This document shows positions 7,768 through 19,222 of a stretch of 64,000 bases of DNA, in pieces. How positions within the stretch are numbered: position 1 is the stretch's first letter; every line of letters starts with the position of its first letter. A model generated the notes under the pieces. It did no database searches and was not told the origin of the DNA. It was given only the letters and a program-made list of their open reading frames with translations. The DNA comes from Micromonospora musae. GTDB taxonomy: Bacteria; Actinomycetota; Actinomycetes; Mycobacteriales; Micromonosporaceae. Position numbers and translations under genes: made by a program. Location of the stretch: assembly GCF_003626635.1 (NCBI RefSeq), contig NZ_RAZT01000003.1, positions 124,001 to 188,000 on the forward strand, in the 5' to 3' direction.

Positions 7768-8585
7768 TGAACGGCCTGACCGGTGTCGGCATCGGCTGGC
7801 GCCCCGAGATCGCCGGCTTCGTCGCCGAACTGCCCGGACTGCGCTTCGTCGAGGTGGTGGCCGAGTCGCTGGCACCGTCCCGACCGCTGCCGGCGGGGCT
7901 CGCCGCGCTGCGCGAGCGAGGGGTGACCGTCGTGCCGCACGGGGTGCGGCTCTCCCTCGGCGGCGCGGAGCCGGTGCACCCGGAGCGGGTGGAGCAGCTC
8001 GCCCAGGTCGCCGAGCTGGTGGACGCACCGCTGGTCAGCGAACACATCGCCTTCGTCCGGGCCGGCGGGGTGGAGGCCGGCCACCTCCTGCCCCTACCGC
8101 GCAGCCGGGCGGCCGTCGACGCGGTCTGCGCGAACGTCGCGCGCGTCCAGGAGCGGTTGCCGGTGCCGATCGCGCTGGAACCGATCGCCGCGCTCTTCGA
8201 CTGGCCCGACGACGAGCTGGACGAGGCCGCCTTCCTCACCGAGATCCTCGACCGCTCCGGCGCGCTGCTGCTGCTCGACATCGCCAACGTGTACGCGAAC
8301 GCGCGCAACCGGCACGCCGACCCGCTCGACCTGCTCGACCGGCTGCCCCTGGAACGGGTCGCGTACGTGCACGTGGCCGGGGGCGCCGAGCACGGCGGTT
8401 TCTACCACGACACGCACACCGACCCGGTGCCCCCGCCGGTGCTGGAGCTGGTCGGTGAACTCTGCGCCCGGCGACGGCCACCGGCTCTGCTGCTGGAGCG
8501 GGACGGCGGGTACCCGCCGGCGCAGGTGCTGCGCACCGAACTCGACGCCGTCGCGGCCGCGTCCGGGTTCCCGGCGGTCACATGA
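7767..8585 (+). CDS. DUF692 family (MNIO-type) multinuclear iron oxidase
   Basis: A 272-residue TIM-barrel protein of the DUF692/MbnB/TglH superfamily, iron enzymes that remodel cysteine-containing peptides. The expected ligand set is present: H58 (PHGVRLSLG), H93 (VSEHIAF), E138 (ALEPIAA), D171 and N174 (LLDIANVYAN), H202 (VHVAGG), D215 and H217 (HDTHTDP) and E244 (LLLERDGG). I choose GTG 7767 over GTG 7758 because it overlaps the upstream TGA by 4 bp; the downstream ATG overlaps its own TGA likewise. Coupling to a protein with a Cys/Gly tail suggests that tail is its substrate, which is inference. Confidence 0.92.
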   Translation: MNGLTGVGIGWRPEIAGFVAELPGLRFVEVVAESLAPSRPLPAGLAALRERGVTVVPHGVRLSLGGAEPVHPERVEQLAQVAELVDAPLVSEHIAFVRAGGVEAGHLLPLPRSRAAVDAVCANVARVQERLPVPIALEPIAALFDWPDDELDEAAFLTEILDRSGALLLLDIANVYANARNRHADPLDLLDRLPLERVAYVHVAGGAEHGGFYHDTHTDPVPPPVLELVGELCARRRPPALLLERDGGYPPAQVLRTELDAVAAASGFPAVT

Positions 8586-9079
8586 CCGGCGACGCGCCGG
8601 GCCGGACAGACGACCTCGCCGCCCGCCAGGCGGAGCTGGTCGCCGCGCTGGTCACCGGCGGGCCGGTACCGCCCGGATTCGCGCCCGCGCCGCTCGCCGC
8701 GGCCCGGGCGGCCCTGCTGCGCAAACGCGCCGGGGAGGTGGCCCGGCACTGGCCACTGCTCGCCGCGGCCCTCGGCGCGGAGTGGCCGGCGAGGTTCGCG
8801 GCCTGGGCGACCGACCGGCCGACCCACGGATCCCTGCGCGACGGTTGGGACCTGGCCCGCGCCCTACGCGACGAAGGGACGCTGCCACCGTTGGGCGCCG
8901 AGGAGCTGGCCGTCCGGGAGGCGGGCGCGCGCTACGACGGGCGGCGTACGCCACGCCCCCGCCGACTGCCGGCCCTGGGCCGCGTACGTGGCGCGCTGGC
9001 GGTCCAGCTCGCCGGCCGGGTACGCCTGCTCCGCGCCGCCCCCCGGGCGAGCCTCGACACAGCGGGTCGCGACCGCTGA
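8582..9079 (+). CDS. probable MNIO partner protein (SCO6045-like / DUF2063-like)
   Basis: A 165-residue protein starting in a 4-bp ATGA overlap with the DUF692 gene. The N-terminal 80 residues have the pattern of partner proteins found beside DUF692 enzymes: a QAELVAALV helix, a Pro-Gly turn, an Arg-rich helix, then HWPLLAAALG and a FAAWA motif ending near residue 80. This resembles DUF2063-type domains that present substrates to MNIO enzymes. The C-terminal 60 residues are Arg-rich and not recognised. Partner role is inferred from gene order and pattern. Confidence 0.75.
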   Translation: MTGDAPGRTDDLAARQAELVAALVTGGPVPPGFAPAPLAAARAALLRKRAGEVARHWPLLAAALGAEWPARFAAWATDRPTHGSLRDGWDLARALRDEGTLPPLGAEELAVREAGARYDGRRTPRPRRLPALGRVRGALAVQLAGRVRLLRAAPRASLDTAGRDR

Positions 9080-9102
9080 CTCGGTGCGGCAGGATCGGCA
9101 CC

Positions 9103-9864
9103 ATGGATCTCGGACTCCGCGAACGGGTGTACGTGCTGACCGGCGCCTCCCGGGGCCTCGGCTACGCGACCGCCGAATGCCTCGTCGCCGACGGGGCGCG
9201 CGTGGTGCTCTCCGCCCGGGACGCCGACACGCTCGCCGCCGCGGTGGAGCGCCTCGGCGGGCCGGAGCAGGCGGTCGGGCTGCCGGGCGATCTGGGCGAC
9301 CCGACCCTGCCGGAGCGCCTGGTCGCGACAGCCAAGGACCACTTCGGACGGCTCGACGGCGCGCTGATCTCGGTAGGTGGACCGCCGCCCGGCAACGCCG
9401 CGTCGGTCACCGACGAGCAGTGGCGCACCTCCTTCGAGACGATCTTCCTAGGCACGATCCGCGCCATCCGGACGATCACCGCCAACCTGCCCGACGGCGG
9501 GGCGATCGGGCTGGTCCTGTCCAGCTCGGCGCGCAGCCCGCTCGCCGGGCTCGGCATCTCCAACGGGCTGCGGCCCGGACTGGCCGGCGCGGCGAAGGAC
9601 ATCGCCGACGAGTACGGCCCGCGCGGCGTCCGGGTCGTCGGCCTGCTCCCGGGCCGCATCCTCACCGACCGCAGCCGGGAGCTGCTGGCCGCCACGGGTG
9701 ACCCGGACCGCGCGCTCACCGAGATCGAGGCGGGCATTCCGCTGCGCCGGATCGGCGATCCCGCCGAGTTCGGCCGCGTCGCCGCATTCGTCCTCTCCCC
9801 CGCCGCCGGCTACGTCACCGGGGTCACCATCCCCGTTGACGGCGGCTCGCTGCGCGGGCTGTGA
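9103..9864 (+). CDS. SDR-family oxidoreductase with altered catalytic motif
   Basis: A 253-residue Rossmann protein with the cofactor motif TGASRGLG (13-20) and catalytic-type serines at 140-142. The YxxxK motif is missing: residues at the expected Tyr and Lys positions are S153 and R157 (GLGISNGLRPG), though a Lys follows at 165. A recognised subgroup of SDR proteins shares this SNxLR pattern; their chemistry is unclear. AGGA lies 9 nt before ATG 9103. The stop overlaps the Mug gene by 4 bp, so the two are co-translated. Confidence 0.85.
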   Translation: MDLGLRERVYVLTGASRGLGYATAECLVADGARVVLSARDADTLAAAVERLGGPEQAVGLPGDLGDPTLPERLVATAKDHFGRLDGALISVGGPPPGNAASVTDEQWRTSFETIFLGTIRAIRTITANLPDGGAIGLVLSSSARSPLAGLGISNGLRPGLAGAAKDIADEYGPRGVRVVGLLPGRILTDRSRELLAATGDPDRALTEIEAGIPLRRIGDPAEFGRVAAFVLSPAAGYVTGVTIPVDGGSLRGL

Positions 9865-10547
9865 CTCCCGACCCGCCCGGCGGTCGGCGGCCCGGCCGGC
9901 CACGCCCCGGCGCACCCGCCCCCGGCGACCGCCGCCCCAGCTCCGGGCCAGGGCTCGGCGACCGCCGCCCCGGCCCCGTCACCGCTCCCGCCGGCCGGTA
10001 TCCGCGTCCCACCCGGGAGGAGCTCGCGGCGGCGGCCGACCGCCTCCTGCCCGACCTCATCGCGCCCGGCCTCGACGTGCTCTTCGTCGGGATCAACCCG
10101 GGCCTCTGGTCGGCCGCCGTCGGCTGGCACTTCGCCCGGCCGGGCAACCGGTTCTGGCCGGCGCTGTACCGGGGCGGCTTCACCCCACGACTGCTGCACC
10201 CGAGCGAACAGGACGAGCTGCTCGGCTACGGGATCGGCATCACCAACCTGGTGGAGCGGGCCAGCGCCCGCGCCGACGAGTTGACCGCCGCCGAGCTGGT
10301 GGCCGGGGCGGAGACGCTGCGGGAGAAGGTGGCCCGGTACCGGCCGCGCTGGGTGGCGGTGGTGGGCGTGACCGCCTACCGGATCGGGTTCGCCCGCCCG
10401 AAGGCGACGTTCGGCCCGCAGCCGGAGCGGCTGGCCGACGCCCGGCTCTGGGTGCTGCCCAACCCGAGCGGCCTCAACGCGCACTTCACGCCCGAGAGCC
10501 TCGGTGCCGCCTTCGCCGAGCTGCGCCAGGCGTCGACCGCGCTCTGA
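9861..10547 (+). CDS. mug: G/U mismatch-specific DNA glycosylase (Mug family)
   Basis: A 228-residue uracil-DNA glycosylase of the Mug/TDG family, which excises uracil or thymine mispaired with guanine. The active-site motif is GINPGLWSA (Asn in place of the Asp used by family 1), followed by the FARPGNRFWPAL segment and the second motif NPSGLNAHF near residue 200. The first 45 residues are Pro/Arg/Gly-rich and probably disordered. GTG 9861 overlaps the TGA of the SDR gene. Confidence 0.9.
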   Translation: MTPDPPGGRRPGRPRPGAPAPGDRRPSSGPGLGDRRPGPVTAPAGRYPRPTREELAAAADRLLPDLIAPGLDVLFVGINPGLWSAAVGWHFARPGNRFWPALYRGGFTPRLLHPSEQDELLGYGIGITNLVERASARADELTAAELVAGAETLREKVARYRPRWVAVVGVTAYRIGFARPKATFGPQPERLADARLWVLPNPSGLNAHFTPESLGAAFAELRQASTAL

Positions 10548-10571
10548 CCCGGGGAGTCGCCGCAGCCCCGT

Positions 10572-12566
<1,995 letters not shown>

Positions 12567-12668
12567 GCTCACCTCCAGGATCGTCGGGCCGACCACACCC
12601 AGGTCAATTCTCCCGACGACACTGACAACCTAAGCCGTAACCCAGATCTTCCCGAACGGTCCTTACCT

Positions 12669-13436
12669 TTACTCGCCGCGCCCGGCGAGGTCACGCAGCC
12701 GGCGGGTCTGCGCCTCGCGCTCCGCCCGCTGCTGCTCCGCGTGCGAGCGATCCGCGGCACCGGCGAGCAGCGCCTTGATCTCGACCACGGCGTCCCGGTT
12801 CCCGGCCAGCAGCCCGACGGTCAGATCGCGCACCGCCTCGTCCAGCTCGGCGGGCGGTACGACGAGAGTGGCCAGCCCGATCCGGTCCGCCTCAGCGGCG
12901 TCCATGCGGCGTCCGGTGGCACAGATCTCCAGCGCGCGGGAGTAGCCGACGAGTTCGACCAGGCGCTTGGTGCCGGCGAGGTCCGGCACGAGACCGAGCG
13001 TCACCTCGGCCATGGAGAACTTCACATCCTGGGAGAGCACCCGCAGGTCACAGGCGAGAGCCAGCTGGAAACCGGCCCCGATGGCGTGCCCCTGCACGGC
13101 CGCGACGGAGATGAGATCCGGACGGTGCAGCCAGGTGAAGGCGGCCTGGAACTCGGCGATCCGGTCCGCGCACTCCTGCTCGGGCAGGGTGGCGAGCTCG
13201 GCGAAGGAGCCCGCCCCGGAGGCACCGGCCACCGACAGGTCGAGGCCGGCCGAGAACGCGCGCCCCTCGCCCCGTACGACCACCACGCGCACGTCGCCGG
13301 GGAGGTCCCGGGAGAAGGCGCTCATCGCGCGCCACATCGCCGGGGTCTGGGCGTTGAGCACGTCGGGCCGGCACAACGTGACCGTCGCGACCGGCCCGTC
13401 GTATTCCAACCGCACTCCGGTCGCGTCGGCGGTCAC
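12669..13436 (-). CDS. enoyl-CoA hydratase/isomerase (crotonase family)
   Basis: A 255-residue crotonase-fold protein. The two oxyanion-hole segments are GRAFSAGLDLS and GHAIGAGFQLALACDLR; the second catalytic region reads AEVTLGLVPDLAGTKRL, with Asp where hydratases often have Glu. That suggests an isomerase-like or other crotonase activity as readily as hydration of enoyl-CoA. The start GTG 13436 fits family length; longer versions would run into the adjacent HTH gene. It may be co-transcribed with that gene, 46 bp upstream. Confidence 0.87.
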   Translation of the reverse strand: MTADATGVRLEYDGPVATVTLCRPDVLNAQTPAMWRAMSAFSRDLPGDVRVVVVRGEGRAFSAGLDLSVAGASGAGSFAELATLPEQECADRIAEFQAAFTWLHRPDLISVAAVQGHAIGAGFQLALACDLRVLSQDVKFSMAEVTLGLVPDLAGTKRLVELVGYSRALEICATGRRMDAAEADRIGLATLVVPPAELDEAVRDLTVGLLAGNRDAVVEIKALLAGAADRSHAEQQRAEREAQTRRLRDLAGRGE

Positions 13437-13482
13437 CGGACGACCCGGGGGCGGCGCTGATGGAACGACGTAACGGGCTCGA

Positions 13483-13710
13483 TCACGCCTTCTTGCGGCG
13501 GCGGGCGCCGCCGCGCTGGCGCAGCTGCACCCCGGACTCGGTGAGCACCCGGTGGATGAAGCCGTAGGAACGGCCCGTCGAGGCTGCGAGCGCCCGGATG
13601 CTCTCACCCGAGGTGTACCGCTTAACCAGGTCCTTCGCGAGCGTCTGACGCTCGGCTCCGACGATCCGGCGACCCTTCTCAGTGCTGGTGGCTGTGCCGG
13701 TGGCTGCCAT
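13483..13710 (-). CDS. small helix-turn-helix protein
   Basis: A 75-residue basic protein with a single HTH (about 24-62: LAKDLVKRYTSGESIRALAA then STGRSYGFIHRVL) and a basic tail GGARRRKKA. Such proteins are highly conserved across Actinomycetes; they resemble the DNA-recognition half of resolvase or sigma-type HTH domains, but no precise role is known to me. It lies ahead of the crotonase gene on the same strand and has its own 200-bp upstream region. Confidence 0.85.
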   Translation of the reverse strand: MAATGTATSTEKGRRIVGAERQTLAKDLVKRYTSGESIRALAASTGRSYGFIHRVLTESGVQLRQRGGARRRKKA

Positions 13711-13910
13711 GCTGTGTCCTCACGTCCCAGACTGTGCGGTTCGGATACGGTCCCACCTATTAGACCGCCTCGAACGATCATGCGCCAGATATCAACTATT
13801 CGCCAACCGACACGCTATGCGATGTCAGCTTCCCGATAGGTGACGCACGAACCCGCCCGTATCGGTGCTTCCCCGGCGCGGCGGCGGCAGTGGTGAGGAC
13901 GCTCCGGAGC

Positions 13911-15515
<1,605 letters not shown>

Positions 15516-15755
15516 GGTGTGAGACTCGCTCTCGGGGTCCGGAAGGCCGACTCAGGGCACGCGAAAACGCCGGCGGGCGACGGGCCCGGCGGCGTGGGGC
15601 GGTTCAGCCTTCGCAGCGCAGCACGCGACAAGTGTACCGGCCGGCGGACGGAGCCCGATCCGGATTACCCATCAAGATCATCGGGTACGAAACCACCCAG
15701 CCGGACCGGGTGCCGGCGCCATGCCACGAGAGTCCCCGTCGCGATCGAGGTGATC

Positions 15756-16661
15756 ATGGAGCTGAACGATCGAGCTGAGCTGGACACCTCCCAGGTCAAC
15801 GACCTGGGACGGGGCGTCGGTTCCGGCCGGGGCATGCCCATTCCCCTGCCGACCGGGCGGGGCGGATTGGTGAGCCTCGTCATCACGGTCCTCGTCGCCC
15901 TGGTCGGCGGCGGGATCGGCCTCAACGCCGCCACCAACGGCGACGGCGCCGGCGGCGAGGACCTGGAGCAGTCCTGCTCCCGGGACAATCCGGACCGGTT
16001 CGGGAACGTCAAGTGCCGCAACCTGCTGTACGTCAACAGCATCCAGGACTACTGGAAGCAGGAGTATCCGGCGATCTCCGGGCGGCAGTACGAGCCCACC
16101 GACACGAACTACTTCGGGCAGGCGGTGAGCACGGGCTGCGGAACGGCCGACTCCGGTGTCGGGCCGTTCTACTGCCCGGCGGACAAGCAGGTCTACATCG
16201 ACCTGAGCTTCTACGACGAGTTGGCGTCGAGGTTCGGGGCCGACGGCGAGTTCGCCGCGCCGTACGTCCTCGCCCACGAGTACGGGCACCACATCCAGAA
16301 CCTGCTGGGCACCAACGAGCGGGCCGGCCAGGGCGACCAGACCGGCCCCGAGTCCGCCTCCGTCCGCCTCGAACTGCAGGCCGACTGCTACGCCGGCGCC
16401 TGGGCCCGGCACGCGACGGAGAGCAAGGACAAGTCCGGCCAGGAGGCACTCTTCACCTCGATCACCGAGAGCGACATCAAGGAGGCGGTGGAGACCGCCG
16501 AAGCGATCGGTGACGACACCATCCAGCAGCGTTCCGGCGGGGGGATCAACCCCGACCAGTTCACCCACGGCACCTCGGAGCAGCGCCAGCGCTGGTTCCG
16601 GCAGGGCTACGACCGGGGCGACCCGCAGGTGTGCGACACCTTCGGCACCAGCCGGCTCTGA
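15756..16661 (+). CDS. neutral zinc metallopeptidase (YpfJ family)
   Basis: A 301-residue protein with a cytoplasmic N-terminus, one membrane segment at about 42-62, and an extracellular domain. The zinc motif is HEYGHH near residue 174, with a downstream ELQADCYAGAW that supplies the third ligand (Glu) as in the KPN_02809/YpfJ family. Four cysteines in the outer domain may form disulfides. The start ATG 15756 follows GAGG by 5 nt; it is divergent from the ABC-F gene and ends in a strong terminator. The substrate is unknown. Confidence 0.9.
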   Translation: MELNDRAELDTSQVNDLGRGVGSGRGMPIPLPTGRGGLVSLVITVLVALVGGGIGLNAATNGDGAGGEDLEQSCSRDNPDRFGNVKCRNLLYVNSIQDYWKQEYPAISGRQYEPTDTNYFGQAVSTGCGTADSGVGPFYCPADKQVYIDLSFYDELASRFGADGEFAAPYVLAHEYGHHIQNLLGTNERAGQGDQTGPESASVRLELQADCYAGAWARHATESKDKSGQEALFTSITESDIKEAVETAEAIGDDTIQQRSGGGINPDQFTHGTSEQRQRWFRQGYDRGDPQVCDTFGTSRL

Positions 16662-16681
16662 GCGGGCTGCCTCGCACCGGA

Positions 16682-16721
16682 GAATCGCCCCGACGGTCAC
16701 AGTCGACCGTCGGGGCGATTC
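16682..16721 (+). terminator. hairpin terminator after metallopeptidase gene
   Basis: A perfect 17-bp stem (16682-16698 with 16705-16721) and a 6-base loop, 20 bp after the stop codon. There is no long T run. It lies between convergent genes and could serve both directions. Confidence 0.85.
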
Positions 16722-16792
16722 CGATCGATCAGTTTGCCGACGGCCACATCGGATGCCAGGATGATGACCTGCATCAATGCGTAAAGATATGC

Positions 16793-17449
16793 TCAGCGGG
16801 GCGGCGCGGGTTCGCGTACCAGCACGTGCACGGCGCGCGCGGCCGCGATGGCGCCCACCAGGACCGCGTGCCGGGGCTCGGGCACGTCGAGCAACCGGTC
16901 GGCACGCAGCGTCGCCAGCGGGGCGAGCCGGCGATCGGCAAGCACCGTGTCGACCGCCCGCCGGTCGCCGCCGCACACCAGCGCGGCCAGCGTCGTCACC
17001 TGCGGCATCAGCAGCCGTACGGCGAGCTCGGCGGCGTCGCCCAGCGCCGCCTTCGTCTGGTTGTCCCGCCGTCGGGCGAAGCGCTGCTGGGACCAGCCGC
17101 CTGCGGCCGTCCGCCCCTGCACGTAACGGGTGTCCACCTTCGACACGACGAGGTCGGCGCCCTCGGCGATCCCGACCGCCACCCCACCCTTGCGGGCGAG
17201 CAGCAGACCGAGCCGACGGGGCGCGGTCGCGCCGGCCACGAAGGCCGGCACGTCGGCGGCGGCCGGGGCGCCGGGCGGCGCATGCAGCTCGGCGGTCGCG
17301 CCGTCCGGGGCGGCGAGCAGCAGCCCGTACGCCTCGGTGGTGACGGTCGGCGGGCCGTGGCGACCGGCGAAGCCCTCCACCCAGCGGGCCACCCGGCCCG
17401 GGTCGACCTCGACCCACCGGCCGCCCCCGGCTGCGGGTCGACTCGACAT
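16793..17449 (-). CDS. acVLRF1-family peptidyl-tRNA hydrolase
   Basis: A 218-residue protein of the actinobacterial Vms1-like release factor 1 group. The diagnostic segment is GRTAAGGWSQQRFARRR (about 120-136), where the Gly-Ser-Gln-Gln-Arg loop corresponds to the catalytic Gln region that cleaves peptidyl-tRNA on stalled large subunits. N-terminal residues look like a nucleotide-free Rossmann-like start domain. It is downstream of the LysE gene but separated by a REP-like element. The role in ribosome rescue is from family knowledge. Confidence 0.82.
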   Translation of the reverse strand: MSSRPAAGGGRWVEVDPGRVARWVEGFAGRHGPPTVTTEAYGLLLAAPDGATAELHAPPGAPAAADVPAFVAGATAPRRLGLLLARKGGVAVGIAEGADLVVSKVDTRYVQGRTAAGGWSQQRFARRRDNQTKAALGDAAELAVRLLMPQVTTLAALVCGGDRRAVDTVLADRRLAPLATLRADRLLDVPEPRHAVLVGAIAAARAVHVLVREPAPPR

Positions 17450-17565
17450 GGCCCGACCGTACGGCACACCCCCGCCCCTCCCCGCCCCCACCCCACCGGC
17501 CCGGCACCGACCACACCGACCCGCGCCGGCCCCACTGGCCCGGCACCGATCCCACCGGCCCGCGC

Positions 17566-17622
17566 CGATCATGAGGTTGACGGTGCCCGGGGCGGCGTGT
17601 CGCCCCGCCAACCTCATGATCG
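17566..17622. repeat. REP-like palindromic element, copy 1
   Basis: Perfect 14-bp arms (17566-17579 and 17609-17622, CGATCATGAGGTTG) enclose an inner hairpin CGGGGCG-gcgtgt-CGCCCCG (17588-17607). The left flank (17465-17565) is C-rich and the right flank (17623-17660) G-rich, so the whole is a longer imperfect dyad. A related element is at 45738-45799. It could also end transcription from the LysE gene. Confidence 0.8.
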
Positions 17623-17661
17623 ACGGGCGAGGGTGGGGGTGGGGTGGGAGGGCGGGGGGGA

Positions 17662-18288
17662 TCAGGTGGTGAGCAGGGTGGTCATGGCCAGCGTGGCGAT
17701 GATGGCGCTGGACGCGAGCGCGGTGAGCAGCTGGCCCCGAGGGCCGGCGAGCGCCCGGCCGACCACGGTCCCGCCTCCGGCGATCAGCAGCTGCCAACTC
17801 GCCGACGCGACGAACGCGCCCAGCACGAAGAGCGCCGTGGCCCTGGAATCCGGATCGGCGGCGTCGCCCCGACCCAGCACCAGCGCGGCGAAGTAGACGA
17901 CGGTCGCCGGGTTCAGCAGGGTCAACGCGAGCACACCGGCGAAAGCCCGGCCCGGACTGTCCAGCCCTCGGCCACCATTGCCCTGAGCGTCCACCCGCCG
18001 AGGGCGCAGCGCCCGCCAGGCGGTGAGGGCGGCGATCGCCAGCAGAACGAGCGCGGCCACGGCTCGCAACGGACCAGCGACCGGCGCGATCACCGCAGCC
18101 AGGGCGGCACCGCCGAGCGCCGCGACCGCCGCGTAGAGACCGTCGGCAGTGGCCACGCCGAGCGCCGCCGCCGCGCCGACCCGGAACGAGGTGCGGGCGC
18201 TCAGCCCCAGGATCAGCACGGCGATCGCACCGACCGGAACGGCGACGCCGTAGCCGGCGACCAGGCCGGCAAGGAACGCCTCGGTCAT
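17662..18288 (-). CDS. LysE/RhtB-family exporter
   Basis: A 208-residue integral membrane protein with about six hydrophobic segments. The N-terminus GLVAGYGVAVPVGAIAVLIL and the conserved LLNPATVVYFAAL segment in the middle are typical of the LysE superfamily of amino-acid and small-metabolite exporters. ATG 18288 is used because the upstream extension is arginine-rich, non-membrane sequence. No regulator of the LysG type is adjacent, so the substrate is not indicated. Confidence 0.87.
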   Translation of the reverse strand: MTEAFLAGLVAGYGVAVPVGAIAVLILGLSARTSFRVGAAAALGVATADGLYAAVAALGGAALAAVIAPVAGPLRAVAALVLLAIAALTAWRALRPRRVDAQGNGGRGLDSPGRAFAGVLALTLLNPATVVYFAALVLGRGDAADPDSRATALFVLGAFVASASWQLLIAGGGTVVGRALAGPRGQLLTALASSAIIATLAMTTLLTT

Positions 18289-18677
18289 GACGGCCGGTGG
18301 CGGGTCGAGGCACGACCGGGACCCCGCTGCTGTCGGCGGGCGCTGGTGGCCGCGGCGACAGGAACGATGCTCATCCGGTATGGCTCGATCACACCGTAAT
18401 CCTCGCGCACCGGTGTCCGTGGCCGCGAGCGAATTCGCCCGGGTCCGATGCGGGCACACCGGCTCCCCTGCCACGCCGACTGCGCCGGCTAGGGCTCCCA
18501 CCGGCCGATGCCACGCCCACCACGCCGCCTAGCGGCTCCCACCCACGCCCACCACGCCGAATGCGCCGACCAGCGGCTCCGGCCCGCAGCGGGGGGTGGC
18601 GAGCGGCGCGTGGCGAGCACCGGGCAGAGGGCCCCCGGCGGCGGGTGGCGGGAGGCGGGTGCCGAGCGGCGGGTAGC

Positions 18678-18761
18678 GGGCCCCGATCGGCGGACGAGGG
18701 GTGCCGGGCGGCGAGCGGCGGGCCCCGATCGGCAGACGAGGGGTGCCGGGCGGCGAGCGGC
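18678..18761. repeat. 42-bp tandem duplication
   Basis: Units 18678-18719 and 18720-18761 differ at one position. Each begins GGGCCCCGATCGGC and ends GGCGGCGAGCGGC. The unit is surrounded by looser related words. Confidence 0.85.
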
Positions 18762-18829
18762 GCATGGCGAGTAGACCGGGGCGGCAGGCATCCCGACGTG
18801 GACCCCCGGCGGCGAGCACCGGGCGGCGG

Positions 18830-18895
18830 GCGCCGAGCGCCGAGCGCCGAGCGCCGAGCGCCGAGCGCCGAGCGCCGAGCGCCGAGCGCCGAGCG
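18830..18895. repeat. heptamer GCGCCGA array, 9 copies
   Basis: Nine perfect tandem copies of the 7-base unit GCGCCGA (18830-18892) plus a partial GCG. A 7-base period makes slippage likely. No reading frame appears to use it. Confidence 0.92.
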
Positions 18896-18913
18896 GGTGT
18901 ATCCCGTCGGGCG

Positions 18914-18951
18914 TGATACCTCAGAGGCATATTGATGCCCCTGAGGTATCA
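18914..18951. repeat. large palindrome, 17-bp arms
   Basis: TGATACCTCAGAGGCAT (18914-18930) and ATGCCCCTGAGGTATCA (18935-18951) pair at 16 of 17 positions around a 4-base loop. It is AT-richer than its surroundings. It could be a terminator or a protein-binding site; no gene ends directly beside it. Confidence 0.75.
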
Positions 18952-19222
18952 GGCTCGCCGTGGTCCGGCCGTCGCAGCCGCACCACGGGGCGCTCGGCCG
19001 AAACCGCGAGCGAGACCGGAGAACGACCGACACCGGAGAACGGCGGTCGGCCCCGAACCGCGACCCACACCGGAGCACGGCCGGCACCCCGACCGGCAAC
19101 GAGCACGACCGGCGACCAGAACGGCTGGCAGCGAGCGCCGTCGGCGACGGGCCCGGCGCACGTGCGCCGCATACACGTCGGGCGCGGCACCGCTGGGTGC
19201 CGCGCCCGACGAGCGGGATCGG

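Larger units (their letters stand above)
18289..19222. other. 934-bp gene-free, repeat-rich region
   Basis: Nothing here has a credible ribosome site plus domain. The left part (18488-18600) has two degenerate copies of a CGCCCACCACGCCG-containing unit, the middle holds a 42-bp tandem duplication and a 7-bp repeat array, and a large palindrome lies at 18914-18951. The sequence from 18952 to 19222 is again GC-rich with short repeated words and no gene that I can see. The region separates the LysE gene from the end of the suf operon. Confidence 0.7.

Noticed and set aside
7680..7770. The Gly/Cys tail as a frameshift artefact
   Set aside because: The frame is continuous, the stop forms a normal 4-bp overlap with the next gene, and such tails are usual in this protein family.
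18830..18895. Heptamer array as a CRISPR
   Set aside because: There are no spacers between the units and no cas genes.
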